Shown here: positions 28,363 to 36,701 of the stretch, piece by piece
Layout: every line of letters starts with the position of its first letter
Position numbering within the stretch: position 1 is the first letter of the stretch
The notes under the pieces: model-generated
Told to the model about the DNA's origin: nothing
The model's database searches: none
The model's input: the letters and a program-made list of their open reading frames with translations, nothing else
Source: CAVONB01 sp963697205
GTDB taxonomy: Bacteria; Pseudomonadota; Alphaproteobacteria; Rhizobiales; Hyphomicrobiaceae
Length of the DNA: 64,000 nt
NCBI GenBank assembly: GCA_963697205.1
Contig: CAVONB010000007.1
Coordinates: 169,110 to 233,109 of the forward strand
Direction: 5' to 3'
Made by a program: the position numbers and the translations under genes

Positions 28363-29838
28363 TCACGCATGTGATCGCGGGGCGCGCGCGACCGGCATTT
28401 CCAGCGTCGCGCTCAGGCCGCCTTCCGGCCGGTTGGCGAGGCGCAGGACGCCGCCGTGGGCGTCGGCAACCGAGGCGGCGATGGCGAGGCCGAGGCCCAT
28501 GCCGCCGGTGTCGCGGCTGCGGGAGGGATCGAGGCGCACGAAGGGCTGGAGGACGCGCTGCAGATCCGCTTCGGGAATGCCGGGTCCGTCGTCGTCGACG
28601 CGGATCGCGATGTCGGGGCCCTCGCAGGTTAGCGAGACGCGCGCGCGATGGCCGTACTTCACTGCGTTGTCGATCAGGTTGGTGAGCGCGCGCCTGAGCG
28701 CGACCGATTTGACCTCGGCAATGGCGCCGTCGGCGATGCCGGCGACCGTGACGTCGCGGCCGGCGTCTGCGAGATCATCGACGATGCTCGTCGCCAGCGC
28801 GCCGACATCGGTGCGTTTCATCGGCTCGCTGGCCGCCTCCTCGCGGGCAAACGATAGCGTGGCCGTCAGCATCGCCTCCATCTCCGCGATCGTCGCCAGT
28901 AGGCGCTCGCGGTCCTCGGCGGGCTCCACGGCGTCCGCTTTCAGCCGCAGGAGCTGCAACTCGGTGCGCAGGTCGTGCGAGATGGCCGCCAGCATCAACG
29001 TGCGGTTCTCGATCAGCCGCCGCAGGCGCGCCTGCATCTCGTTGAAGGCGGCCGAGGCGCGCTGGGTCTCGATGGTGCCGGTGAGGGGCAGGGGCGTCGA
29101 TTGTACGTTGCGTCCGAGCCGTTCAGCGGCTTGCGACAAGAGCCGCAGCGGGGCCGTCGCGCGCCGCACCGCCCACGCCGTCAGGGCCGCGATGATGGCC
29201 GTGGCGACGAGCAGCGCCATGATCAGCCGTGGCGACATGGCCGGGCCGGTATCGGGCAGCGTGGTCGCGAACACCAGCCACTGGCCGTCCGCCAGCTCCA
29301 CGCGCGCTTCCAGGGCCCGCCAGGACATGGCGGCGCGGGCGAGCCCGCCGCGCGGGCCCGCGTTGCGTACGCCGGGGCCGCCGCCGCGGTGAGCGTGGTC
29401 TGCGCGGGATGCGTGGGGTGGGCCGCCGGGGCGGCGCGCGCCGGCAGCCGGATTGCCGCCGTTGGCGGCTTGCACGGTGACGTCGATCTGCCGGTCGGGC
29501 AGCGCGTCGCGCAGGAGTGCGGCAATCGCATCCGCCGCCATCTGCTCGGTGTCAGAAGTGGTGTCCGTCGCGGCGGGCCGGATGGGGACAAGCGCGACAC
29601 GGAAGGCCTGGTCGCTGGCGCCTTCGACGATGCGGGCGCGCCAGGCGACGGGCACGTCGGCCAGGAGGCGCGTGAGGTTGACGATGCGCTCGGCGGCGGC
29701 CAGCGCGCCGACGGCGCGGACGGCCTCCTGGCGCGCGCTGGCATAGATCCAGGCGCCCGCAGCCAGCGCCAGGGAGATCCCGACGAGCAGGGCCAGCAGG
29801 GTCTGGCCGAACAGCGTGCGCGGCAACAACCGCATCAT
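28363..29838 (-). CDS. Sensor histidine kinase, EnvZ-like architecture
   Basis: A 491-residue membrane sensor with an N-terminal helix, a periplasmic region of about 170 residues rich in Gly/Pro, a second helix (LIMALLVATAIIAALTAWAV), a HAMP domain, a dimerisation/phosphoacceptor domain and an ATPase domain (N box TNLIDNAVKYG, G1 DDDGPGIPE, G2 GGMGLGLAIA). The H box is ISHDLRTELQ; the proline normal after HDLRT is glutamate here. The GTG/ATG start overlaps the response-regulator stop by four bases. It probably senses an envelope or metal condition. Confidence 0.9.
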   Translation of the reverse strand: MMRLLPRTLFGQTLLALLVGISLALAAGAWIYASARQEAVRAVGALAAAERIVNLTRLLADVPVAWRARIVEGASDQAFRVALVPIRPAATDTTSDTEQMAADAIAALLRDALPDRQIDVTVQAANGGNPAAGARRPGGPPHASRADHAHRGGGPGVRNAGPRGGLARAAMSWRALEARVELADGQWLVFATTLPDTGPAMSPRLIMALLVATAIIAALTAWAVRRATAPLRLLSQAAERLGRNVQSTPLPLTGTIETQRASAAFNEMQARLRRLIENRTLMLAAISHDLRTELQLLRLKADAVEPAEDRERLLATIAEMEAMLTATLSFAREEAASEPMKRTDVGALATSIVDDLADAGRDVTVAGIADGAIAEVKSVALRRALTNLIDNAVKYGHRARVSLTCEGPDIAIRVDDDGPGIPEADLQRVLQPFVRLDPSRSRDTGGMGLGLAIAASVADAHGGVLRLANRPEGGLSATLEMPVARAPRSHA

Positions 29839-30563
29839 GCCTCGCCCGCCTGGTCGTTCACCTGGGGCGTGAAGACGTAGCCGCCGCCCCAGACCGTCTG
29901 GATGATGCGGGGATCTGATGGATCGGCTTCCAGCTTCTTGCGCAGGCGGCTGACCTGGGTGTCGATGCTGCGATCGAAGGCATTGGCCGCGCGGCCGCGG
30001 GCGAGGTCGAGCAGGGTTTCGCGCGAGAGCACGCGTTGCGGCCGTTGGACCAGCACCAGCAGCAGATCGTATTCGCCGGTGCTGAGGGGGACGGCGACAC
30101 CGTCGTCGCGAACGAGTTCGCGCGTGCCGGTGTCGAGGGTCCAGCGGTCGAACATCAGCCGCGCGGGTCGTGGCTCGGCGGTGGCCTCGGCCGGCTTGGC
30201 GCGGCGCAGGACAGCGTTGATCCGCGCGACCAGCTCACGCGTGCCGAAGGGCTTGGGCAGGTAGTCGTCGGCGCCGAGCTCCAGCCCTATCACGCGGTCG
30301 ACCTCCTCGCCCTTGGCCGTCACCATGATGATCGGGATATTCGATTGGGATCTGAGCTCGCGGCATAGCGTCAGGCCGCTTTCGCCGGGCAACATCAAGT
30401 CGAGCAAGATCAGGTCGATGCGGGCGTCGGCGAGGAGCTTGCGCATCGCCTTGCCGTCGGCGGCGGCGCTGACGCGAAAGCCCTCCTTGGTCAGCGCGCG
30501 CGTGACGAGGTCACGGATCTCGCGGTGGTCGTCGACGATGAGGATGTGCGGCGTGCCGGTCAT
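29835..30563 (-). CDS. OmpR-family response regulator
   Basis: A 242-residue regulator. The receiver domain has the acidic pocket in ILIVDDHREIRD, the phosphoacceptor aspartate in IDLILLDLMLPGESG, and lysine in MVTAKGEE. The C-terminal winged helix ends VWGGGYVF, typical of OmpR/PhoB proteins. It is the first gene of a two-gene unit with the kinase and is divergent from the gene at 30754, whose promoter carries tandem 10-bp half-sites. Confidence 0.95.
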   Translation of the reverse strand: MTGTPHILIVDDHREIRDLVTRALTKEGFRVSAAADGKAMRKLLADARIDLILLDLMLPGESGLTLCRELRSQSNIPIIMVTAKGEEVDRVIGLELGADDYLPKPFGTRELVARINAVLRRAKPAEATAEPRPARLMFDRWTLDTGTRELVRDDGVAVPLSTGEYDLLLVLVQRPQRVLSRETLLDLARGRAANAFDRSIDTQVSRLRKKLEADPSDPRIIQTVWGGGYVFTPQVNDQAGEA

Positions 30564-30638
30564 GGGGCAAGACTACTCCGGCGGCCGGCCGGGAATCTTG
30601 CGAAAAAGTGTAACGCGATGTGGCGGTCCCGGGCGTCC

Positions 30639-30654
30639 GTCACACTTTGTCACA
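30639..30654. promoter_or_regulatory. Tandem GTCACA half-sites, probable response-regulator operator
   Basis: GTCACA occurs twice with exact 10-bp spacing (30639 and 30649) in the region between the divergent response regulator and the Spy-like gene. Direct half-sites one helical turn apart are the usual OmpR-family binding pattern. Control of both divergent genes is inferred. Confidence 0.5.
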
Positions 30655-30753
30655 AACGGGCGGCTGGCGGACAAGCTTGGGTGACAGGTGGGACCTATCT
30701 GTTTTCTCGACGGCGCACGTTGCGCTGATGAGATAACCGAGGAGCACATCACT

Positions 30754-31356
30754 ATGAGCATCAATCGCAAGTTCCTTCTGGCCGGCGTCGCCGCTGCTGC
30801 TGTTGCTGCCGTTGCCGCCCACGCGATCGCGGATCCGGGTCACGGCCGCGGCGGCATGGGCCATGGACGCGGGGCCGGCGGCGAGCACGGCATGATGGGC
30901 GGCCAGCGCGGCGCGGGCATGGGCCAGCACGATCCGGCCGAGCGCCTTGCGGCGGCCAAGACGGATCTGGGCATCCGCGCGGAGCAGACGGCGGCCTGGG
31001 ACGCTTATGCCAAGGTCGTCACCGAAACGAGCGCAGAGCGCCGGGCGCAGCGCGAGAAGATCGACCGTGACGCGGTGCACGCGATGAAGCCCGAGGACCG
31101 GCAGGCGTTCCGGGAGTCGATGATGAAGCAGCGCGAAGAGTTGCGCGCCAAAGTGAAGGTCGCCGCGGAGACCCTTGTAGCCGCGCTCGACGATGCCCAG
31201 AAGGCGAAGGCGCAGGCGAGCCTTCCGGGCCTCGCCGTCAACGCGCAGGGTCGCGGTCAGCGCCACGGCATGGCCGGCGGGCATAGCCGCGGCCAGGGTC
31301 ACGGCGGTCATGGTGGCGGGCACGGCGAAGGCCAGGGTCCGCGCTGGATGCGCTGA
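30754..31356 (+). CDS. Periplasmic Spy/CpxP-like protein with His/Gly-rich ends
   Basis: A 200-residue exported protein. A signal peptide is visible (lysine, then AGVAAAAVAAVAAHAIA). The mature protein has a Gly/His/Met-rich N-terminal stretch, a helical middle resembling LTxxQ proteins (KTDLGIRAEQTAAWDAYAKV and MKPEDRQAFRESMMKQREEL) and a Gly/His-rich tail. CpxP and Spy have helical chaperone/sensor domains of this kind; the histidines suggest metal binding. It is divergent from a two-component system that probably controls it. The ATG follows GAGGAGCACATCACT. Confidence 0.8.
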   Translation: MSINRKFLLAGVAAAAVAAVAAHAIADPGHGRGGMGHGRGAGGEHGMMGGQRGAGMGQHDPAERLAAAKTDLGIRAEQTAAWDAYAKVVTETSAERRAQREKIDRDAVHAMKPEDRQAFRESMMKQREELRAKVKVAAETLVAALDDAQKAKAQASLPGLAVNAQGRGQRHGMAGGHSRGQGHGGHGGGHGEGQGPRWMR

Positions 31357-31390
31357 GGCGCGTGTCGCGTCGAACGTCATTCGGTCCTTG

Positions 31391-31417
31391 CGCTCCGGGG
31401 CGATGAGCCTCGGAGCG
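31391..31417. terminator. Weak terminator-like hairpin
   Basis: CGCTCCG and CGGAGCG form a 7-bp stem around a 13-base loop downstream of the Spy-like gene, followed only by TTGGT. It may end that transcript, but there is no strong U-run. Confidence 0.3.
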
Positions 31418-31490
31418 TTGGTGTCTCGCGCATCGAGGCGCGAGGCGCATGCGCAGAACGGTGGTCACGGTGCGGGAGACATGAAAAACG

Positions 31491-31535
31491 TGGTGCCGGC
31501 AGAGGGACTTGAACCCCCGACCCCCTGATTACAAA
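31491..31535 (-). repeat. attachment site: 3' part of tRNA-Thr(UGU), copy 1
   Basis: Read on the minus strand, this 45-bp segment is the anticodon-to-3'-end part of tRNA-Thr, starting with the TTTGT anticodon loop and ending with encoded CCA. The 5' half is absent, so this is not a working tRNA gene. An identical copy is at 43561-43605, and each precedes a tyrosine integrase. It is the displaced tRNA end left by site-specific integration and marks the left border of the integrated DNA. Confidence 0.9.
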
Positions 31536-31690
31536 TTTGTCTTTCGCAAATTGATCGGAGTTTCTCGGCGATGATCCGGATTGAAAAATCCTGTGAATTC
31601 AGGGCTTACAGGTTGCTCGACGTTGCTGCGGATTGATGCGGATGGCGCTACGGTGGGTGCTATTAGCAGCACAGCACCCACGGAGGGGAG

Positions 31691-32908
31691 ATGCGGCGCA
31701 AGCTCACGAAGGCGGCGGTGGATGCAACTAATCCGGGCGCGACACCCTTCGTCGTCTTCGACACGGAGCTGCCGGGGTTCGCCCTGAAGGCCCTGCCAAG
31801 CGGGAAGAAGGTGTTCCAACTGCGCTACCGCATGGGCGGACGGGACACACCCAAGCGCACGCTCACCATCGGCAACTATGGCGTGCTCACCCCCGAAAGC
31901 GCCCGCCGGCAGGCCCAGATCCATCTCGGCGAGATCAGGCGCGGCATCGATCCCGCCGGCGAAAAGGCGAGGAAGCTGGCGCAGGATCGGAGTGCCGTGA
32001 CGCTGGCTGCGGTGGCTACCGACTTCATGGCTCTGCACGCCAAGGCGAAGCGTCGTTCCCGGACCGTCGAGGAGTATGGGCGGCTTATTGAGCGTCTCAT
32101 CGCCCCAACCTTTGGCTCGCGTCGGCTCAGGGACATCACCTCGGGCGAGGTTGAGCGCTGGCACCATGGCCTTAAGGCGACGCCTTACCAGGCGAACCGC
32201 GCCCTGGCAGTCTTCTCAAAGTTGATGAGCTGGGCCACGCAGCGAGGGTATCACGACGGTGACAACCCATGTCGCGCCGTCGAAAAGTTCGCGGAAGTGG
32301 CGCGGCGTCGGTACTTGTCGCCGGCCGAAATCGCGAGCCTCGGCGAGGCGATTCGTGCGTGTGAGTCTGATGGCTCAATCACGGTGTATGCCGCTGCATT
32401 CTTCCGGCTTCTGCTGCTCACCGGAATGCGCAAGGATGAACTGCGCCTGCTGACCTGGGACCGCGTCGATGAAGTCCGCCGCGTCTTGATGCTCGGTGAG
32501 CTCGACTCGAAGACGGGGCGGCGTGATGTTCCGCTGTCGGCGCCGGCACTTCAAATATTGCGGGAACTCCCCCGCCTCGGCGGCAACCCGTATGTCTTTC
32601 CTGGCAAGAGGACCGGACAACCGCTGGTGAATGTCGCCAAGCCTTGGGCGCGCGTTCTCGCCAAAGCCGGGATTGAGGCGACGCGCGTTCACGACCTCCG
32701 ACATTCGGTCGGCGCGGTCGGCGTGACCACAGGCGCGAGCCTCCTGCTGATCGGTGGCGTTCTTGGCCACAGGTCACAACAGACGACCCAGCGATATGCG
32801 CACCTGTCTGATGATCCCGTGCGTGCTACGGCGGAGGCTATTGGGGAGCGAGTAGCGGCAGCATTAGACGGCAAGATCGGCGATGTCGTCTCGATACGGC
32901 GGCGGTGA
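31691..32908 (+). CDS. Tyrosine integrase of element A
   Basis: A 405-residue P4/bacteriophage-type site-specific recombinase. The N-terminal DUF4102-like arm-binding domain begins RRKLTKAAVDATNPGATPF, followed by the core-binding domain (ADFMALHAKAKRRSRTVEEY-like region near residue 115) and the catalytic domain: Arg in LLTGMRKDEL, HDLRHSVG with His and Arg, GHRSQQTTQRYAHL with His and Tyr. All five catalytic positions are present. It lies 156 bp from the tRNA-Thr fragment that it most likely recognises. Confidence 0.95.
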   Translation: MRRKLTKAAVDATNPGATPFVVFDTELPGFALKALPSGKKVFQLRYRMGGRDTPKRTLTIGNYGVLTPESARRQAQIHLGEIRRGIDPAGEKARKLAQDRSAVTLAAVATDFMALHAKAKRRSRTVEEYGRLIERLIAPTFGSRRLRDITSGEVERWHHGLKATPYQANRALAVFSKLMSWATQRGYHDGDNPCRAVEKFAEVARRRYLSPAEIASLGEAIRACESDGSITVYAAAFFRLLLLTGMRKDELRLLTWDRVDEVRRVLMLGELDSKTGRRDVPLSAPALQILRELPRLGGNPYVFPGKRTGQPLVNVAKPWARVLAKAGIEATRVHDLRHSVGAVGVTTGASLLLIGGVLGHRSQQTTQRYAHLSDDPVRATAEAIGERVAAALDGKIGDVVSIRRR

Positions 32909-34120
32909 GTGATGTCAAACAACTACGAGTCCAGCCTTGAAGGGCGCTCCGTTGCGCAATTTGAAAATCCGTCAGAGGGACTACGTCATCGGGAAGGAAA
33001 TATAGCAAATGGCGGACCAGTGATTGCAGCGATTGCTATGCGCGCATGCGCCTGGACTGCTCGACGCATACTGCGAGTGGGTTTCTTAGCTAACATCATT
33101 TTCTCCTCAATGATAAGTGCCTCTGGCGCTCAGACACCGTCGTCACCAGAGTTTCTGGACCACTGCTATCGTGAGTTGGCAGCAAACGGAAGGCTGTCGC
33201 CAGATTGCACACGAAGCACCCGAACGACACGGCCGGTCTCTAACAGACATAAAGAGCTCTGGGCACGCGAGTTCGAAGCAAGGAACATCCTAGATAAATG
33301 CCTGAAAAAAGAAATCGAGCTCGATCCGAGACAAAAACACTCTAGCGTGGAGGAGGCGGTCGATGCCGCCATCCAAACCTGTGCGTCGCTTCTGAAAAGT
33401 TATGCCATCGCTTACTGCGTCGCCATGGGCAGCGACGAAAATAAGTGTCAGCAACCCGATAGGCGCGATTTAGGAATAAAGGCGAGGCATCAGGATCTGG
33501 TAGAGGAATGGGTGCCGTTCCTACTGAAGAGGAGAGCGGAAAGGCAAGCTGACGGTCCGACACACATTTATAATTATGCGTCGCGATTTGTGTACGCTGT
33601 ATTGGCGGAAAGTCAGGGGGGGCGAATCATTAAGCAGGGATCAGCAGTGGCAATGGGTGAACGTCTTCTTGCCACCAACTGCCACGTAATAGACGGCGCG
33701 TCACAGATCACCATTAGGTCGAAGTACAAAAGGATAACGGTACGCCGCACCCTCGGACTGGGCGACAAAAAAATCGATAGATGCGTCCTATATGCCGACG
33801 AGGATTTGCCCGCTTTTACTTATATCCGCGACTGGCGCAGTGTGAAGGAGGGCGAGCGAGTTTACGCAATAGGGATGCCGCAGGGCTTTGCACTGGATAT
33901 GGCGGCAAGCCTGTCGGATGGCATAGTATCCGGAAAGCGGACCGATGGGAAACATCGCTTTGTTCAGACGACTGCGCCAATATCCCAGGGTTCGTCGGGC
34001 GGGGGGCTCTTCGACAGTTCGGGACGACTAGTCGCGATTACGACATTCTCACTTACCCATGGCCAAAACTTGAACTTTGCCATCGCAGCTGAGGATTGGC
34101 GGCCGCATATGCAGTGCTGA
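32909..34120 (+). CDS. Secreted trypsin-like serine protease
   Basis: A 403-residue protein whose C-terminal half is an S1/HtrA-type protease without a PDZ domain. His is in LLATNCHVIDGA (near residue 259) and the nucleophile is in SQGSSGGGLFD (near residue 363); the aspartate is probably in KKIDRCVLY. A cysteine-containing alpha region precedes it. A signal sequence (RRILRVGFLANIIFSS) lies about 45 residues in, so ATG 33038 may be the real start. The frame opens directly after the integrase stop. Codon use is less GC-biased than in the core genes, fitting acquired DNA. Confidence 0.75.
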   Translation: MMSNNYESSLEGRSVAQFENPSEGLRHREGNIANGGPVIAAIAMRACAWTARRILRVGFLANIIFSSMISASGAQTPSSPEFLDHCYRELAANGRLSPDCTRSTRTTRPVSNRHKELWAREFEARNILDKCLKKEIELDPRQKHSSVEEAVDAAIQTCASLLKSYAIAYCVAMGSDENKCQQPDRRDLGIKARHQDLVEEWVPFLLKRRAERQADGPTHIYNYASRFVYAVLAESQGGRIIKQGSAVAMGERLLATNCHVIDGASQITIRSKYKRITVRRTLGLGDKKIDRCVLYADEDLPAFTYIRDWRSVKEGERVYAIGMPQGFALDMAASLSDGIVSGKRTDGKHRFVQTTAPISQGSSGGGLFDSSGRLVAITTFSLTHGQNLNFAIAAEDWRPHMQC

Positions 34121-34347
34121 GCACTGCACCGAGCATGACTATGACCGCGGCGTGCGCACGGCGTATCCGCAACGACGTGCTCCCAGTTTCCGAACCGACG
34201 GACAGAGGCGGCAGCATAAGCCAACATTCCCAGGATAGCCATGGGAAGAGGTAGAGGCTGCGCCGCCGGCTGGCCTTCGACGACGGCCTTCGATGATTTC
34301 GAACGCGTCTTCTAACCCGACGCAGCCGACGCACTGCAGGGCTCGCC

Positions 34348-35373
34348 CTATCTGACCTGCCCCCATTCCTCGGACCACCGGTTATTTAAATCTGCCGGTG
34401 ATCCGGCCCCACGATGGGCACCGGTACAGGCACTTTGCACCACAGCCTCCGATGGAGCAACGGGCCGGTCTGCGGAGTGCGCAACACACGCAGCAGACCG
34501 GCCCGGTGCGGGCCGCGTGCGTCGGCGCCTGCGAGGTTCGATCTCGCCCGCCGTGATCTTCGTCGCGTAGGCCGCCGGCGTCAGGTTGCCGAGCCCCTGA
34601 TGCGGACGATCCTCGTTGTAGTGTCGACGCCATTGCTCGATCAGCACGCGAGCCTCGTCTCGACTGCGGAACCACTCTACGCTCAGGCACTCGTCGCGGA
34701 ACTTGCCGTTGAAGCTCTCGCACGTGCCGTTCTGCCAGGGCTTGCCAGGCTCGATCAGCGCACTCTTGATGCCGGCGTCCGCTATCCATTTCAGGAGCGC
34801 GCGAGAGACGAACTCCGGCCCGTTGTCGGACCGGAGCACCTTCGGCGGACCACGCACGGCGACGAGGCGCGCGAGCACCTCGATCACGCGACGTGAGCGG
34901 ATCGAACCCGCCACGTCGATCGCCAGGCCTTCGCTCGTGCCCTCGTCGACCACGGTCAGGCATTTGAGCTGTTGGCCGTTCGCGGCATGGTCGAACACGA
35001 AGTCGTAGGACCACACTTGGTTCGCAACGACGGGTCTTTCTGGAACATCGCGCTCTGTACCACGGACGCGCTTTCGTGGCCGCTTGTTCGGAAGCTGCAG
35101 CTTCGCCGTGCGCCACAAGCGGTGCATGCGCTTGTCATTCATGACGAAGCCCTCGCGTTCGAGATAGACCTGGATGCGCCGATAGCCGAAACGCGAATAT
35201 TGCCCAGCCAGAGCCGTCATCCGCTCGATCAACGGAGCGTCTGCCGCCGCCTTCTTGCTCTCGTACTTGAGAGAGCTGCGCGCGGTCTTCAAAAGCGCCG
35301 TTGCCCGCCGTTGCGAAAGGCCCCGGCCCTCCGCAAACGCAACGCCACTGCGGCGGGCCGCGACGCTCACCAT
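34348..35373 (-). CDS. IS3-family transposase OrfB (catalytic domain)
   Basis: DDE-type integrase-core transposase of 341 residues. The three acidic residues are in VWSYDFVFD, VLRSDNGPEF and GTCESFNGKFRDECL. The N-terminal part has the HTH_21 region SRFGYRRIQVYLEREG. The C-terminal 60 residues (from RRRRRTRP) are arginine-rich and not typical of the family. The frame runs to the very end of the element; its TAG stop is formed by target DNA at 34348-34350. OrfB is probably made mainly as an OrfAB fusion by -1 frameshifting. Confidence 0.92.
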   Translation of the reverse strand: MVSVAARRSGVAFAEGRGLSQRRATALLKTARSSLKYESKKAAADAPLIERMTALAGQYSRFGYRRIQVYLEREGFVMNDKRMHRLWRTAKLQLPNKRPRKRVRGTERDVPERPVVANQVWSYDFVFDHAANGQQLKCLTVVDEGTSEGLAIDVAGSIRSRRVIEVLARLVAVRGPPKVLRSDNGPEFVSRALLKWIADAGIKSALIEPGKPWQNGTCESFNGKFRDECLSVEWFRSRDEARVLIEQWRRHYNEDRPHQGLGNLTPAAYATKITAGEIEPRRRRRTRPAPGRSAACVAHSADRPVAPSEAVVQSACTGAHRGAGSPADLNNRWSEEWGQVR

Positions 35374-35630
35374 TTTTTTGCGGCGATCTCCTTCATCACC
35401 TCGATCTCGAGGTCGCGTTCGGCGACAATCTTCTTCAGCCGCGCGTTCTCGATCTCAAGCTGCTTGAGGCGGCGCACTTCGTTGGCGTCGAATGCGCCGA
35501 ACTTCTTCTTCCAGATGTAGATCGTCTGCGCCGAGATCTTGTGCCGCTTCGCAACGACCTCGGGCGCATCACGATCGCACTCCCGCACGATCGCCACCTG
35601 CTGCTCTTCCGTGAACCTGCTCTTGCGCAT
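35367..35630 (-). CDS. IS3-family transposase OrfA (helix-turn-helix)
   Basis: An 87-residue DNA-binding subunit: MRKSRFTEEQQVAIVREC, then EVVAKRHKISAQTIYIWKKK (HTH_Tnp_1), then a C-terminal leucine-zipper-like coiled coil. It overlaps orfB by seven bases in the -1 frame. Confidence 0.93.
   Translation of the reverse strand: MRKSRFTEEQQVAIVRECDRDAPEVVAKRHKISAQTIYIWKKKFGAFDANEVRRLKQLEIENARLKKIVAERDLEIEVMKEIAAKKW
35373..35379 (-). promoter_or_regulatory. A7 slippery site for programmed -1 frameshift
   Basis: On the minus strand seven consecutive A precede TGG and the orfB ATG, near the end of orfA. OrfB is in the -1 frame relative to orfA. This is the standard IS3 arrangement for making the OrfAB transposase by ribosomal frameshifting. 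Confidence 0.75.
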
Positions 35631-35714
35631 GCTGCTCTCCGATTCGGAGGCAAACTCTCAAATATTCCCTGGCCCGAAAAGTGGGGGGCAGGTCATATCG
35701 TCGCGCCGGAGTCT

Positions 35715-35751
35715 GGAACCGATCAGGTGTCGGTTCGATGAAGATGATGTG
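35715..35751 (+). repeat. Direct repeat R1, copy 1 (partner 40168-40204)
   Basis: A 37-bp segment, GGAACCGATCAGG through GATGATGTG, is identical to 40168-40204, with looser similarity for about 14 bp to the left. In the partner it covers the end of a broken integrase gene. It contains the inverted repeat AACCGA/TCGGTT around seven bases. Confidence 0.85.
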
Positions 35752-36109
35752 CAGGAGGTCCGCGTCTCAAAACGTTCCTGGGGCGTTAGTCCAAATTGCG
35801 ATGGCCACGAAGAGGCCGCGTTAATCCGGAGCCGCTATCTTGGTTGGGTTGGTGTTCACAGACGACCAACTCCCCAAGACCGCCCAGCACGCTCCGCCCA
35901 CCACACCCATGGCGTGCTGGGGCGGGCCATTGTCTTATCCTTGTTGACGACGGACCGTGTTGGCCCCGTTGAGTGGGCGTGGGGGATCGTGACGCGCTCA
36001 CCCCGCAACCGCTGGAAAGTCGCCGACGAAGCATTCGGCATTCTTTAACTGTCGATCCGTAAGGTCACATCCGCACGCAGCACGGCTTGCTGACCATTAC
36101 ATTTTCGCG

Positions 36110-36214
36110 TTGGTCAGCGGCTCGCGCGTGCCCCCTTTAGAGCGCCGACGTGTTGATGGACGTCAATGCGATGTCGGCCAGCGGCAGTGATGTTCACGGG
36201 GCCGGATGACGTCC
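36110..36214 (+). repeat. Direct repeat R2, copy 1 (partner 40232-40337)
   Basis: About 105 bp from TTGGTCAGCGG to GATGACGTCC resemble 40232-40337 closely, including TTTAGAGCGCCGAC. The partner is the 5' region of the small secreted-protein gene at 40363; here that gene is absent. Confidence 0.75.
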
Positions 36215-36408
36215 CTCCCGAAGTGGTCCGGCACCTCGCTCCCTACCTGCACCCTGCTTGCGCGGGGTGCTTCTGTTTCGGGATTGCTCATGCGGGGCCC
36301 GCCCAGGGTTTAAACTACGACCCGAGAGCTCGCACTCGTCGTACCTGACATGCGTGCCCCATTCGTCGCGATCACGGACCTCGCCGCGTCGCCAGGCTGC
36401 ACCTGCCG

Positions 36409-36566
36409 CCCGGTGCCCAATATTTCGGAGCCGCAAAGGGTACGGGCTGACCTATGTGAGCTGCCGGGAGAGCGGCGTGAACCGGGGCCTCTACCGCATG
36501 TTGGCCGCGCGCCTTGGCGTAGGGCCGTCGGACATTCGCAAGGCGCTGCGGCAAACTCCATCGCCA
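36409..36566 (+). pseudogene. Truncated gene end, copy 1 of repeat R3
   Basis: One frame reads KGYGLTYVSCRESG, then GLYRMLAARLGVGPSDIRKAL, and ends near 36566. The same C-terminal sequence, diverged, is at 38801-38952. The differences keep the protein pattern, so both copies come from related genes that have lost their 5' parts. I do not recognise the family. Confidence 0.5.
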
Positions 36567-36701
36567 TAATGGAAGCTTGAAGTTCAGCGGCGTTTAGGTA
36601 GATTAAACTATATGGACGGCCCCGACGCTAGACGGGGAAACAGATTGCAGCTGATTTCTGTTGAACAAAATGCATAGCTCAAAAAGGCGGGGAATGACCG
36701 A

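Larger units (their letters stand above)
34353..35695. mobile_element. IS3-family insertion sequence, IS407-group-like
   Basis: The 1343-bp element is bounded by imperfect inverted repeats starting TGACCTGCCCCC and ending with the complement of TGACCTGCCCCCCACTTTTC. The four bases TATC occur on both sides (34349-34352 and 35696-35699), a 4-bp target duplication as expected for this group. It carries orfA and orfB on the minus strand with an A7 slippery site between them. Perfect target duplication indicates a fairly recent insertion. Confidence 0.9.
35696..36701. other. Non-coding mosaic with duplicated segments
   Basis: No convincing complete gene is seen. The stretch contains copy 1 of three repeats whose other copies lie further right in the same element: 35715-35751, 36110-36214 and 36409-36547. 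It looks like debris of earlier insertions and deletions. Confidence 0.6.

Noticed and set aside
31491..31560. Functional tRNA gene
   Set aside because: Only the anticodon loop to 3' end is present; the sequence to the right cannot form the D arm, acceptor 5' strand or anticodon stem.
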